DNA of 64,000 bases from Komagataeibacter xylinus. Its GTDB lineage: Bacteria; Pseudomonadota; Alphaproteobacteria; Acetobacterales; Acetobacteraceae. Each line of letters begins with the position of its first letter. Within the stretch, counting starts at the first letter, position 1. Where the stretch lies: NCBI RefSeq assembly GCF_009834365.1, contig NZ_CP041348.1, positions 2,889,001-2,953,000 on the forward strand. The letters run 5' to 3'. Position numbers and translations under genes: made by a program. Under the pieces are notes generated by a model. It had not been told where the DNA came from. It made no database searches and was given only the letters and a program-made list of their open reading frames with translations. Below are positions 50,920-58,981 of this stretch, one piece after another.

Positions 50920-50942
50920 CCTGACGCAACAAGGAGGAACCC

Positions 50943-51236
50943 GTGCCCGTAACCGCGACCACCAACCCGCCCCGCTTCATGCCCTTCAGGGTCATGGCCC
51001 GTTCATGCGTTCTTGCGGTGGGCATGGGGCTCGCCCTGCCCCTCATGGCCTGTAGCGGCCGGATTGGGGAGGATGCCTGCATTTCCTGCTCGAGGGAAAA
51101 AACGGACCCGCCGCGGCACGATCCCGCCGCACCCACAGGCAATGCCGTGGGCGAAGGCATGGGCGGCCCAACCGGCTCGCCCCAGCAGGCAGGGCAGGAT
51201 CAGAGCCCTGGTGCCGCCAGCGCGCCGGGCATGTAA
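50943..51236 (+). CDS. Small lipoprotein, unknown
   Basis: 97 residues from GTG 50943, preceded by a perfect AAGGAGG. Signal peptide with lipobox LMAC (Cys about residue 37), an unusually long N-region. The mature part has another CISC pair and then a Gly/Pro/Gln-rich disordered tail. No family. Member of a run of small envelope genes from 50269 to 52078. Confidence 0.7.
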   Translation: MPVTATTNPPRFMPFRVMARSCVLAVGMGLALPLMACSGRIGEDACISCSREKTDPPRHDPAAPTGNAVGEGMGGPTGSPQQAGQDQSPGAASAPGM

Positions 51237-51365
51237 TACCGTGGCAGGGGCCACGCGATCATTCACAGCAACGTGTTTTTACGCCTGCCGGGCGGGCTGA
51301 ACCCCCCGGATACAGGCGCGTTTGACCCTTGCCACCCTATTGAGAAAAACAAAGGAGGATACAGG

Positions 51366-51599
51366 ATGCGGTTCACCGTTTTCCCCGCCCTCCCCATCGC
51401 ATTAGGGTTGGGGATCGGGATGGCAGCAGATGCATATGCCGACGACCCGGCAACACCGCAGCAGGTCGCGGCCTGCAAGGCCGATGCCCTGCGGCTGTGC
51501 CCGCTGGACATACCGGATACAAGACAGGTTGAAGCCTGCATGCAACGCAAAGTCACCCGTCTGTCGCCTGCATGCCGGGACACCGTGCAGGGTAAATAA
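51366..51599 (+). CDS. Small secreted Cys-rich protein (GLG1-type repeat)
   Basis: 77 residues from ATG 51366 with AAAGGAGG upstream. Signal peptide ends near AYADD (about residue 25). The mature part VAACKADALRLCPLD then VEACMQRKVTRLSPACRD follows the CxxDxxxLC...C...LSPxC spacing of Cys-rich GLG1 repeats that occur singly in alphaproteobacterial periplasmic proteins. Two disulfides are likely. Function unknown. Confidence 0.75.
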   Translation: MRFTVFPALPIALGLGIGMAADAYADDPATPQQVAACKADALRLCPLDIPDTRQVEACMQRKVTRLSPACRDTVQGK

Positions 51600-51670
51600 T
51601 ACCGTCCCGTGACCGGGGCACGCCATGGCTTGGCCAAGCCGTGCCCCGCTACCGTTTTTCGGAGGCTCAC

Positions 51671-52078
51671 ATGACGATTTCGCGTAACGTAACCGACATG
51701 ACCACCCGCATCGGTGATTTCCTGACAGGCGCGCAGGGCGACCGTTCCGGCGCGCTTTCGGTGCTTAACGACATTCTTGGCCCCCTGCCCGCGCCAGACG
51801 AACCCAGCATGCTCGAACACCGTGCGGAGGAAGCAGGCATGCTGCCGCTGATCCGCACCTGGCAGGAGCACGACCAGGCCCCGTATGCCGATGAAAGCAC
51901 GATCCATGCCCTGTTCCGCCCGACGGAACTCGAGCGTTTCTCCACCCAGACGGGACTTTCCGCACAGGCCGCGATGAAGATCCTGCGCGAGATGCTGCCT
52001 TCGGCCATCCGTCACCGGGCGCTGAACGCGCGTGCGGGCTGGCAGCCTGAAAACACGGCTGACCCCAACCTGCACTGA
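51671..52078 (+). CDS. YidB/DUF937-like protein
   Basis: 135 residues from ATG 51671 (GGAGG 5 nt upstream). No signal peptide. Helical throughout; SVLNDILGPLPAPDEPSMLE in the middle and TQTGLSAQAAMKILREMLPS near the end resemble the YidB/DUF937 pattern (short helices around GLS and LLP-type segments). Followed by a strong terminator. Confidence 0.6.
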   Translation: MTISRNVTDMTTRIGDFLTGAQGDRSGALSVLNDILGPLPAPDEPSMLEHRAEEAGMLPLIRTWQEHDQAPYADESTIHALFRPTELERFSTQTGLSAQAAMKILREMLPSAIRHRALNARAGWQPENTADPNLH

Positions 52079-52112
52079 CACGCAACAATCAGGGTCACTG
52101 CCTTTTTAGCCT

Positions 52113-52154
52113 GCCCACCGGGGTACTTTTGCCCCAGTGTGGCGGGCTTTTTTT
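52113..52154 (+). terminator. Terminator after the YidB-like gene
   Basis: GCCCACCGGGG...CCCC...GGCGGGC folds into a long GC-rich stem (one or two mismatches) followed by TTTTTTT at 52148-52154, right after the plus-strand gene. Confidence 0.8.
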
Positions 52155-52180
52155 CAGCCCGACCCAAGGCCTTAAATCGT

Positions 52181-52265
52181 AAAGAAGTTTTTGGTGCTGC
52201 TTTTTTTAAGCTTTGAAGAACGCCGCCTTTTTTCAAAAAGGCGGCGCCCAAGGCTTTTATCAGTT
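52181..52265. repeat. Dispersed AT-rich palindromic repeat with CGCCGCC hairpin
   Basis: Contains GAAGTTTTTGGTG...GCTTTTT...AAGCTTTGAAGAACG followed by a perfect hairpin CGCCGCCTTTTT (52221-52232)/AAAAAGGCGGCG (52235-52246). A related unit in reverse orientation is at 56342-56394 and a related hairpin is at 40607-40634. It lies between convergent genes and may also terminate the sugar-porter mRNA. Confidence 0.7.
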
Positions 52266-52273
52266 GTAATGCC

Positions 52274-53728
52274 TTACTTACGCCCCGGCTGCATCTGGCG
52301 CGCACGATCAACCGGCTGACCGATTTCGCGCAGGGGGTAACCCGCCTTGACGCGCTGCTCGATCTCTTCAAGCGAACAGCCCCGCGTTTCAGGCACAAGG
52401 AAGTAACCGATCAGGAAGAAAACCGCATTGAAACCAGCCAGAAGCCAGAAAATACCGTAATCCCCGATGAGGCTCATGACGGACAGGAAAACGTTGCTGA
52501 TCAGCCAGTTGGTCATCCAGTTGGCAAAGGTAGAGCACGCTATGGCCAGCCCGCGCCCCTGCAGGGGCTGGATTTCGGTGCACATGGTCCACGGCACAGG
52601 CCCCTCGCCCAGAGCATAGCCCAGCGTGAACAGCACCAGCAGCCCGATGATGGCAATACTGCCCATGCTGCCCCCCACATGCGCGAACAGCACGAACCCG
52701 AACACGCACAGGCTGAAAGAGGCCACAAGCGTGCTGACCAGTAGCAGCGGGCGACGCCCCCAGCGGTCAATCAGCACAATAGCCACGCCTGTTGCCACCA
52801 TGTTGGCAAGGCCGAGCAATGTCGTGCACCACACCGCCGCCTGGGCTGAAAAACCAAGGTGTTCAAGCAGATGCGGGGCGTAATACAGCAGGATATTGAT
52901 GCCCGCGAGTTGCTGGAACATCTGAAGTGCCATGCCAAGGGCAAGTGTCTTGCGAAAACCGGCAGAGGTTTTCAGGAGTTCGAAGCCGTTTCCCTCGGTT
53001 TTCCTGAGGTTCTGCTCGATCCGGTCGAGTTCATTATTGGCGCGCTCACGTGAGCCACGCACTTTTTGCAGCACGCCACGGGCTTCGCGCCTGCGCCCAT
53101 GCATGGCCAGCCAGCGTGGCGAATAAGGCACCCGCATTGTAGCCAGAATGAAGAAAACCGTTGGCACGGCAAGAATACCCAGCATCCACCGCCAGTGTCC
53201 GCCATAGGAGAGCAGGCTGTCTGACAGCAGGGCCAGGAGCATGCCTGCGGTAATGACAAGCTGGTAGAGCGAAATCATCGTGCCGCGTTGGCTTTTTTCC
53301 GTAATTTCGGCAATGTAGAGTGGCGCTGAAAAAGACGCGAAACCAACCCCTATGCCAAGACAGACACGGCCTGCAATCATGACAGGAATGGACGGAGCCA
53401 GCGAACACAGGCCGGTGCCAAGCAGGAACAGCAGGCCGGCATAGAACATCGCCCCCCGCCGCCCCCGGTAATGCGAAACCGGAATGGCCAGCAGCGAGCC
53501 TCCTGCCGCGCCGAGCATGAGCGAGGAGACAATCCATTCCTGTGCCCGCTCATTGGCCCCAAGGTCGAGGCCCATGAATTTGAGTGCACCGGCAATGACG
53601 CCGGTGTCGAGGCCAAACATAAGTCCGGCCAACCCGGCCGCCCCGGCAAAAAGAAAGGCGTTCCGACGGCCTTGCTGCAGGCTGTCCCGGTAGGACAGAT
53701 CATCGTGCTTTACAGTATCGCCATTCAC
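52274..53728 (-). CDS. Sugar porter (MFS), GalP/XylE-like
   Basis: 484 residues, 12 transmembrane segments. Sugar-porter signatures: GLDTGVIAGALKFM in helix 1, RVCLGIGVGFASFSAPLYIAE-type second motif, QQLAGINILLYYAPHLL in helix 7, DRWGRRPLLL, and PETRGCSLEEIE at the end. Proton-linked uptake of a hexose or pentose at the inner membrane. Single gene; AT-rich upstream region. Confidence 0.93.
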   Translation of the reverse strand: MNGDTVKHDDLSYRDSLQQGRRNAFLFAGAAGLAGLMFGLDTGVIAGALKFMGLDLGANERAQEWIVSSLMLGAAGGSLLAIPVSHYRGRRGAMFYAGLLFLLGTGLCSLAPSIPVMIAGRVCLGIGVGFASFSAPLYIAEITEKSQRGTMISLYQLVITAGMLLALLSDSLLSYGGHWRWMLGILAVPTVFFILATMRVPYSPRWLAMHGRRREARGVLQKVRGSRERANNELDRIEQNLRKTEGNGFELLKTSAGFRKTLALGMALQMFQQLAGINILLYYAPHLLEHLGFSAQAAVWCTTLLGLANMVATGVAIVLIDRWGRRPLLLVSTLVASFSLCVFGFVLFAHVGGSMGSIAIIGLLVLFTLGYALGEGPVPWTMCTEIQPLQGRGLAIACSTFANWMTNWLISNVFLSVMSLIGDYGIFWLLAGFNAVFFLIGYFLVPETRGCSLEEIEQRVKAGYPLREIGQPVDRARQMQPGRK

Positions 53729-53775
53729 GAGAAAAACCTTCTTTATCGTTATATTTTCAATATAGAACGCCTCTT

Positions 53776-54100
53776 ATGAAAAATAGTTCTCAGGATCATG
53801 ATCATTCAGCCGTGATCGGGAGTGAGAAAGGTATTTTTTTCATTCCTTACCATGAATACAATATTACAATACTTCCTAAAAACAGTCTTTACTTCAAGCA
53901 TTGGGGATTGATATGATTACACGGGCTACATCAGTAATGAGCAGGATGCGGTGCGTATTAATGATTCTGGCTGGCCTGCCCCTTCCCCTTTTATAGACAA
54001 GAAATGTCCTTGGGAGAAGATCAACCATTATGCCTGGGTGAAAAGGTTTTCCATGAATCCTCCACCCAAGATAAAATATAGAGAAGAATTTTCTGTTTAA
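53776..54100 (+). pseudogene. Frameshifted small gene, unknown family
   Basis: ATG 53776 opens a 46-codon frame (EKGIFFIPYHEYNITILPKN, then SLYFKHWGLI) that stops at 53914. Starting at 53912 another frame continues with YTGYISNEQDAVRINDSGWP, PFIDKKCPWEKINHYAWVKR and stops at 54100. One extra base around 53911 would join them into one protein of about 108 residues. Base composition is AT-rich compared with neighbours, suggesting acquisition. Family not recognised. It ends next to the convergent lipoprotein gene at 54101. Confidence 0.5.
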
Positions 54101-54787
54101 TTATCTGGATTTTGCTTTTTTATGATTATAATCCTTTGTGCTCATGCTCGGTATTATCGAGAAATGCAGTGAAGCATCTTCTTCTGGTGTCCAGTCAAGC
54201 AAGTGCGCTTCCGGATAGTTCAATCCTTCGCTCTGAGGCACATTTTTTTCTTTTCGGTCTTTATTCAGGACGACATTTTTCTTTATAACAGTATATTCAG
54301 GCTTTATTTCAATAGAAGCCCATGCGCTATAAATATCAGAAATATCTGTTCTTCCGGCAGGGCGATTATTAATAAAAAATGGGGTCGGGGCTATATGATG
54401 CTGCATGGCCATCATAATAAGCCATTTGCCGGGTGGCAGGTCGGTAAATGTGAAAACGCACCCCTGCTGGTACGGTGCTATTCTACCAAAATCCTGTGAA
54501 CTCTTATCTACACTGGACTTGAACCGCCACGGGGAATCAACAACCCTGATCCACTCACGATAGTATGGCGTATCCGGTTGGATAACCGCGTTTCTTGCCA
54601 GTTCGTCGCAGCTTTTTTTCTTGTGTTTGATATCAATCATGTAACCATGCAGGATTAGTGTCTTGTCACCCTTCTGTTCTGCCCATGCGGCTTCCTGGGG
54701 GTTGAATTTTACCTTGAAACTTTCACACCCCTGAAGAGAGAGCAGACCCACCATGCACGTTGCCAGAAGTGGTATGTTTTTAAGCAT
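54101..54787 (-). CDS. Lipoprotein, unknown, AT-rich
   Basis: 228 residues from ATG 54787-54785 (GGGA upstream). Lipobox SLQGC. The mature part starts with AWAEQKGDKTLILHGYMIDI and has TFTDLPPGKWLIMMAMQHHI, a pattern of a beta-rich transthyretin-like fold, with a Lys/Asp-rich tail. Its low GC and Lys-rich composition differ from most neighbours. It is convergent with the frameshifted gene; together they look like an acquired pair. Confidence 0.65.
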   Translation of the reverse strand: MLKNIPLLATCMVGLLSLQGCESFKVKFNPQEAAWAEQKGDKTLILHGYMIDIKHKKKSCDELARNAVIQPDTPYYREWIRVVDSPWRFKSSVDKSSQDFGRIAPYQQGCVFTFTDLPPGKWLIMMAMQHHIAPTPFFINNRPAGRTDISDIYSAWASIEIKPEYTVIKKNVVLNKDRKEKNVPQSEGLNYPEAHLLDWTPEEDASLHFSIIPSMSTKDYNHKKAKSR

Positions 54788-54858
54788 TCCCAATTATCTT
54801 TCTTCAAATAAACTTCTTAAAATCATCTAGCATCTATTTTTCACTGTTACAAAATTTA

Positions 54859-54963
54859 TCATCTCATGCGGCGGAAATACCAAAAAGATGCGCCAAAGGT
54901 GCAGGTAAATAAAATGCCACTCATCTGCCGCCCTGCCTGTAATCCGGGCAGATAGACAGCCAT
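54859..54963 (-). CDS. 34-residue membrane peptide
   Basis: ATG 54963-54961, preceded by AAAGGAAC at about 7 nt, a strong ribosome site. The peptide has one hydrophobic stretch (SGILFTCTFGASFWYF) and ends in RRMR. It lies in the 433-bp gap 54788-55220 that otherwise shows only AT-rich sequence. The good ribosome site is the main evidence. Confidence 0.45.
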   Translation of the reverse strand: MAVYLPGLQAGRQMSGILFTCTFGASFWYFRRMR

Positions 54964-55220
54964 TACACGTTCCTTTTTTTACCCTGGGCCAGTAATTCAT
55001 TTTGAAACAGGAATTTTAATAATGACTTATAAGAAATATATTTTTATTTAAATTGTGCATAATACCATCAGTCCGGGCATTCTCTTTCCTGCAATGGGCT
55101 GTCATACCCGACCCTCATCATTTCAGGGCATCACGACATGCCCTTTCCCGCTCAGTGGCTGCCCATGAAACCGGGCCGACCCATCGGGCGTTTAATGTTC
55201 TCCCTGCCCACAGGTGCCCC

Positions 55221-56327
55221 ATGCAGCCTGACCGCCCCCTTGTTGCGGCCATTCCCGTGCGGAACGAGGCTGAGCGCATCGGCCCCTGCCTGCGCGCCCT
55301 CGCCCGCCAGCACGCCACCCACCTGACCCATGTGGTGCTGCTGCTTAACAACTGCACTGATACGACATTATCCACCGTACGGACCTTGAGCGGCAGCCTG
55401 CCTTTTGCCCTTCACGTGGTTGAACGCACCTATCCGCCCCCGATTGCTCATGCCGGTACCGCACGCCGCGCGGCTATGACATGCGCGGCTGAGCTTGCCG
55501 GGCCGGAGGGCATCGTGCTCACCACCGATGCTGATGCCGTGGCGGCACCTGACTGGCTGGCGCATACGCTTGCCGCTTTTGCCAAGGGGGCTGATGCCGT
55601 ATGTGGCCGCGCGTTGATCGACCCGGTGGAAGCCACCCGCCTGCCCGCCTGCCTGCATGCAGATGATCGGGCGGAAACCGCCTATGCCACCATGCTCGAC
55701 CGGATTCATGACCTTGCCGACCCTGATCCGCATGATCCATGGCCTCGGCATGTCGAGCATTCGGGAGCCAGCATTGCGGTGCGGGTTGGCCTGTACCACA
55801 AAGCAGGCGGCATTCCCGCCGTGCCACTCGGCGAGGACCGGGGGTTCCTGGCTGCCCTGCGCCGCGTGGATGCCGCCATCCGCCACGCGCCGGATGTGTG
55901 GGTGAGCGTATCAGGCCGGATTGCAGGCCGCGCGCGCGGTGGCATGGCCGATACCATGGCCCGCCGCATGATACGGCAGGATGAAATGCTTGATGAAAGC
56001 CTGGAGCCCGCCATGACCTCCCTGCACCGTGCCCAGGCTCGCGCGGCCTTGCGCCCGTTATGGGGCCGACCCGTGCGCCATGGTCTGTGGCGGGCACGGG
56101 CCGAAAACCTTGCGCGTCAATTGATGCTGCCCTCCGCTATCCTGATCGAAATCAGTGCAGAACCGTTTTTTGGCCTGGCATGGGACAGGCTTGAAGCCGC
56201 AAGCCCCCTTCTGCGCCGCCGGCCTGTCAGGCGTGCTGGCCTTGCGGCTGAACACCAGCAGGCGGCGCGGATTGTGCTGCGCCTGTTGCAGGCACAGACT
56301 CCGGTTCTGCCTGCACTTGATGGATGA
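55221..56327 (+). CDS. Family 2 glycosyltransferase
   Basis: 368 residues from ATG 55221. GT-A start LVAAIPVRNEAERIGPCLRA, then VVLLLNNCTDTT; donor-binding VLTTDADAVAAPDW supplies the DxD; EHSGASIAVRVGLYHKAGGI and LGEDRGFLAALRR are acceptor and catalytic-base segments. The C-terminal part is helical. It is convergent with a methyltransferase, a PIG-L deacetylase and an acyl-CoA dehydrogenase-like gene, with which it appears to form a functional set. Confidence 0.88.
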   Translation: MQPDRPLVAAIPVRNEAERIGPCLRALARQHATHLTHVVLLLNNCTDTTLSTVRTLSGSLPFALHVVERTYPPPIAHAGTARRAAMTCAAELAGPEGIVLTTDADAVAAPDWLAHTLAAFAKGADAVCGRALIDPVEATRLPACLHADDRAETAYATMLDRIHDLADPDPHDPWPRHVEHSGASIAVRVGLYHKAGGIPAVPLGEDRGFLAALRRVDAAIRHAPDVWVSVSGRIAGRARGGMADTMARRMIRQDEMLDESLEPAMTSLHRAQARAALRPLWGRPVRHGLWRARAENLARQLMLPSAILIEISAEPFFGLAWDRLEAASPLLRRRPVRRAGLAAEHQQAARIVLRLLQAQTPVLPALDG

Positions 56328-56341
56328 TGGCGGGATAAAAC

Positions 56342-56394
56342 AGCATTCTTTGAAGTTTTTTGGAAAAAGCTTCACCAAAAAACTTCAGTTTTTT
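56342..56394. repeat. Dispersed palindromic repeat acting as bidirectional terminator
   Basis: GAAGTTTTTTGG (56352-56363) and CCAAAAAACTTC (56375-56386) are perfect 12-bp arms around a GCTTCA-containing loop, followed by GTTTTTTATTG. It sits between the convergent GT2 and methyltransferase genes. Its reverse complement resembles 52181-52220. Confidence 0.75.
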
Positions 56395-57001
56395 ATTGAT
56401 AATCTGCTTTTGCAACATGGCCCAGCATGTCCAGCCGGTAATGCGCATGATGTCGGGCATATGTCACCTGTAGCCCGGCGGCAAGGCAGGTTGCGATGAA
56501 GTGGCGGGCGGCTTCGTTGCCATCGCATGGCGTGTCGGTCGGGCCAGTCCAGTTGACCAGCACGATCGGGGCTTCTGCCTGCCGCACACGCAGGCAATGG
56601 GTAGCAAGCCGCGCAATATCGGCGCGTGAGAGGAAATACAGCAGTTCCGAAATAATGATCAGGTCACACGACGCCGCTGGCAGATCAGGAAAGTCATCAG
56701 GCAACTGCCCCCGATAAAACGTCACCCCCTCCAGCCCTGCGCAGCGGCGTCGTGCCTGCGCAAGGGCGGCTTCGGCCACATCCACAGCCAGCAGGTGATC
56801 GCATTGCCGTGCCAGGCGGGCCGTCATGACACCGATGGAACACCCGAGTTCCAGCGCATGATGGAACCGCCGGCCTGCAAGCAGGGTAAGGGTGTGGCGG
56901 TATTTGTCGCGCTCATACGGGCGGCTTCCCACTCCCCACGGGTCAGAACTGACTGTATGAATGCGCTCGAACACGGCCCGCGGCCAGCTTGACCCGCTCA
57001 T
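56393..57001 (-). CDS. NodS-like SAM-dependent methyltransferase
   Basis: 202 residues. SDPWGVGSRPYERDKYRHTL at the N-terminus and ALELGCSIGVMTARLA (SAM loop, about 49-64), then VDVAEAALAQARRRC, ISELLYFLSRADI and VLVNWTGPTDTPCDGNEA are the NodS pattern. NodS N-methylates chitooligosaccharide precursors; relatives methylate amino groups exposed by a deacetylase. Its start overlaps the PIG-L stop (ATGA at 56998-57001), which fits such a sequence of reactions. Confidence 0.88.
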   Translation of the reverse strand: MSGSSWPRAVFERIHTVSSDPWGVGSRPYERDKYRHTLTLLAGRRFHHALELGCSIGVMTARLARQCDHLLAVDVAEAALAQARRRCAGLEGVTFYRGQLPDDFPDLPAASCDLIIISELLYFLSRADIARLATHCLRVRQAEAPIVLVNWTGPTDTPCDGNEAARHFIATCLAAGLQVTYARHHAHYRLDMLGHVAKADYQ

Positions 57002-57726
57002 GGCGCCAGAAAAACCTCAAAATCCGTTATCAAAGCCGCCAGCAGGCTGGCTGGCAGGCTGAAGCCGGTGGGGTCATCGGTAATCAGGCCGCCATACTGG
57101 CTTTCATGCTGGCTGACGGCATGGGCCTTGAGGGCACGGTAGGGCGTGATGTCCAGCCGCATCCCCACGGGCGGCGCAAGGTCAAGCTCCGTCTCCGCCC
57201 CCACAAGCCAGCCCCAGACCGGATAGGTGAGCAGCGCAAGGGCATGATGATGGTGCAGGGCAAGGCCCATTTTCCATACCGCTTCATGATCGCAATGCGG
57301 ATCAAGCCGCGACGGCGCAAAAACCGTGCTGCAGCCATGCTGCACGGCCAGACCGGCCAGATCCCGCACAAGGTGGTCAAAAACCGGCCCCTCATGCGCG
57401 GTGGCTGCATCAGGCTGGTCGAGGAATACAACCCGCTCCGGTCCCAGCCCCAGACAGGTCAGCGCGCGCAGGGCCTCTTGTCGCCGCTGTTCGCGCAGCC
57501 GTACTGCAGGCCACTGGCGCGAGTGGGGGTGCGAGGCCGCGCCATCGGTCACGATAACGACCATCGGCGGGCATCCGGCCCGGCAGCACGCGGCAATCAG
57601 GCCTCCACAACCCAGGCTTTCATCATCGGCATGCGGGGCAAGGATGAGCGCCGTGCCGGGCGCAATAATGGGCAGCGGAGCCAGCGGCAGGTCGCGCCAC
57701 GCCGCATGCAGGCTGGCGGCCTTCAT
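56998..57726 (-). CDS. PIG-L family deacetylase
   Basis: 242 residues from ATG 57726-57724. Zinc motif PHADDE (about 31-36) plus VIVTDGAASHPHS and DPHCDHEAVW, the classical PIG-L set. These enzymes remove an N-acetyl group from GlcNAc-type sugars. Overlaps both neighbours by ATGA, in a methyltransferase-PIG-L-dehydrogenase operon. Confidence 0.92.
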   Translation of the reverse strand: MKAASLHAAWRDLPLAPLPIIAPGTALILAPHADDESLGCGGLIAACCRAGCPPMVVIVTDGAASHPHSRQWPAVRLREQRRQEALRALTCLGLGPERVVFLDQPDAATAHEGPVFDHLVRDLAGLAVQHGCSTVFAPSRLDPHCDHEAVWKMGLALHHHHALALLTYPVWGWLVGAETELDLAPPVGMRLDITPYRALKAHAVSQHESQYGGLITDDPTGFSLPASLLAALITDFEVFLAP

Positions 57727-58832
57727 GCCAGTGCCTCCGTGGGTGGCAGGTCGCGCTGCGTGAACCATGAAGCCGCCGCGCATAATGTTTCATCCGGGGC
57801 GGGCTGGCGCAGGTAGGTGGCCAGATCGCGGGTCAGCCGTTCCGCCACGTTCGTCTTGATGAAGGCCGAAAGCCCCAGCCCGCGCTGGACCAGTTCAATC
57901 ACCTCCAGCCCCGCCTGCTCGACTGCAATCCGCGCCAGATCGACGGTGGCGGTGATGTCACCCGCCTCGTAGCGGTCCTGCACGGTCGCGACCAGCGCGG
58001 CCTTGCGTGTCCAGTCCATGGCGGTCTGAGCCGCGATCAGCGCCCGGCCGATGCGCGCCTGCTGAGCGGGAGCCCGGGCCCGCTCGCGTTCGGCAAGCTG
58101 CTCGCGCAGTACGGTGGTGAGCCGTTCGATCCCGCCAAGGGCCACGGCCATGGGCCGCCATGCCCCAGCTGAAAATTCCGGCTGCCGCAGATAGTCACCT
58201 GCCTGCCCGATCAGGCTTTCCGGGGTTACGGGCAGCCCCTCGAAATCGCACTGCCCCGTGCCTGCCCCCCGCATGCCGCTCAGCCCGCCAATGGAAGGAT
58301 GGATGACGCAGCCCTGCTCCACGCCTACAAGCAGCATAACCGTCGTGCCCGCCTGCGTGCGCGCCGTTACCAGCGCCTGTGTCACATGGCCTGCGCCGGA
58401 GGCAAAAGCCTTCTGCCCGCGCAGGATCAGGCCCTGCGCGGTCTGTTCCAGATGCAGGGGATGCGCGCCATCGGTCACCCATACGCCAAGCAGCGCACCC
58501 TCGTGCACATCGGCAGCAACAGAAGCGCGCTGGGCCGGAGAGCCGTAACGAATGACAAGGCGCAGCGCGTTGACATGCCCCTCCACCACGCGGCCAAGTG
58601 CAAGGCTGCCCTGCCCCACCAGCCGCAACAGGCGCAGCAGGCCCGTGGCGGCCTCAGGCGCTGCATCGGGCCAGCAGCCGCCAGACGCCAGTGGTAATGC
58701 TGCTGAAAGGACGCCAAGCGCCCGCAGTCGCGCCAAGCCATGCGTGGGGAAAACCGCCTGCGGGTCATTCGCGCTGGCTTCTGCCTCGAGTTCTGCGCGG
58801 CAGGCCACCAGGGCTTCAAAGGGAAAACTCAT
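57723..58832 (-). CDS. Acyl-CoA dehydrogenase-like protein
   Basis: 369 residues. ACAD-like order: N-terminal helical part (FPTHGLARLRALGVLSAALP), middle beta part (LILRGQKAFASGAGHVTQAL, then VTARTQAGTT), C-terminal helices (QLAERERARAPAQQARIGRA). The usual active-site Glu is not evident, so the reaction may differ from fatty-acyl oxidation. Always seen here as first gene of the PIG-L operon, possibly acting on an acyl group of the same glycan or glycolipid. Confidence 0.78.
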   Translation of the reverse strand: MSFPFEALVACRAELEAEASANDPQAVFPTHGLARLRALGVLSAALPLASGGCWPDAAPEAATGLLRLLRLVGQGSLALGRVVEGHVNALRLVIRYGSPAQRASVAADVHEGALLGVWVTDGAHPLHLEQTAQGLILRGQKAFASGAGHVTQALVTARTQAGTTVMLLVGVEQGCVIHPSIGGLSGMRGAGTGQCDFEGLPVTPESLIGQAGDYLRQPEFSAGAWRPMAVALGGIERLTTVLREQLAERERARAPAQQARIGRALIAAQTAMDWTRKAALVATVQDRYEAGDITATVDLARIAVEQAGLEVIELVQRGLGLSAFIKTNVAERLTRDLATYLRQPAPDETLCAAASWFTQRDLPPTEALA

Positions 58833-58981
58833 GCAGGCACGCTCCGTATTCCCGAAAAAACAGGAAAACGTAGCAACCGGATCAACCCGTCAGCACCTCT
58901 TCCCTGCCTTCACAAACAGCGCCGGAGCGTAATTGGTTCCCCACCGGATCGCGCACGTCACGCCCTGCTCCGCCAGTCAGG

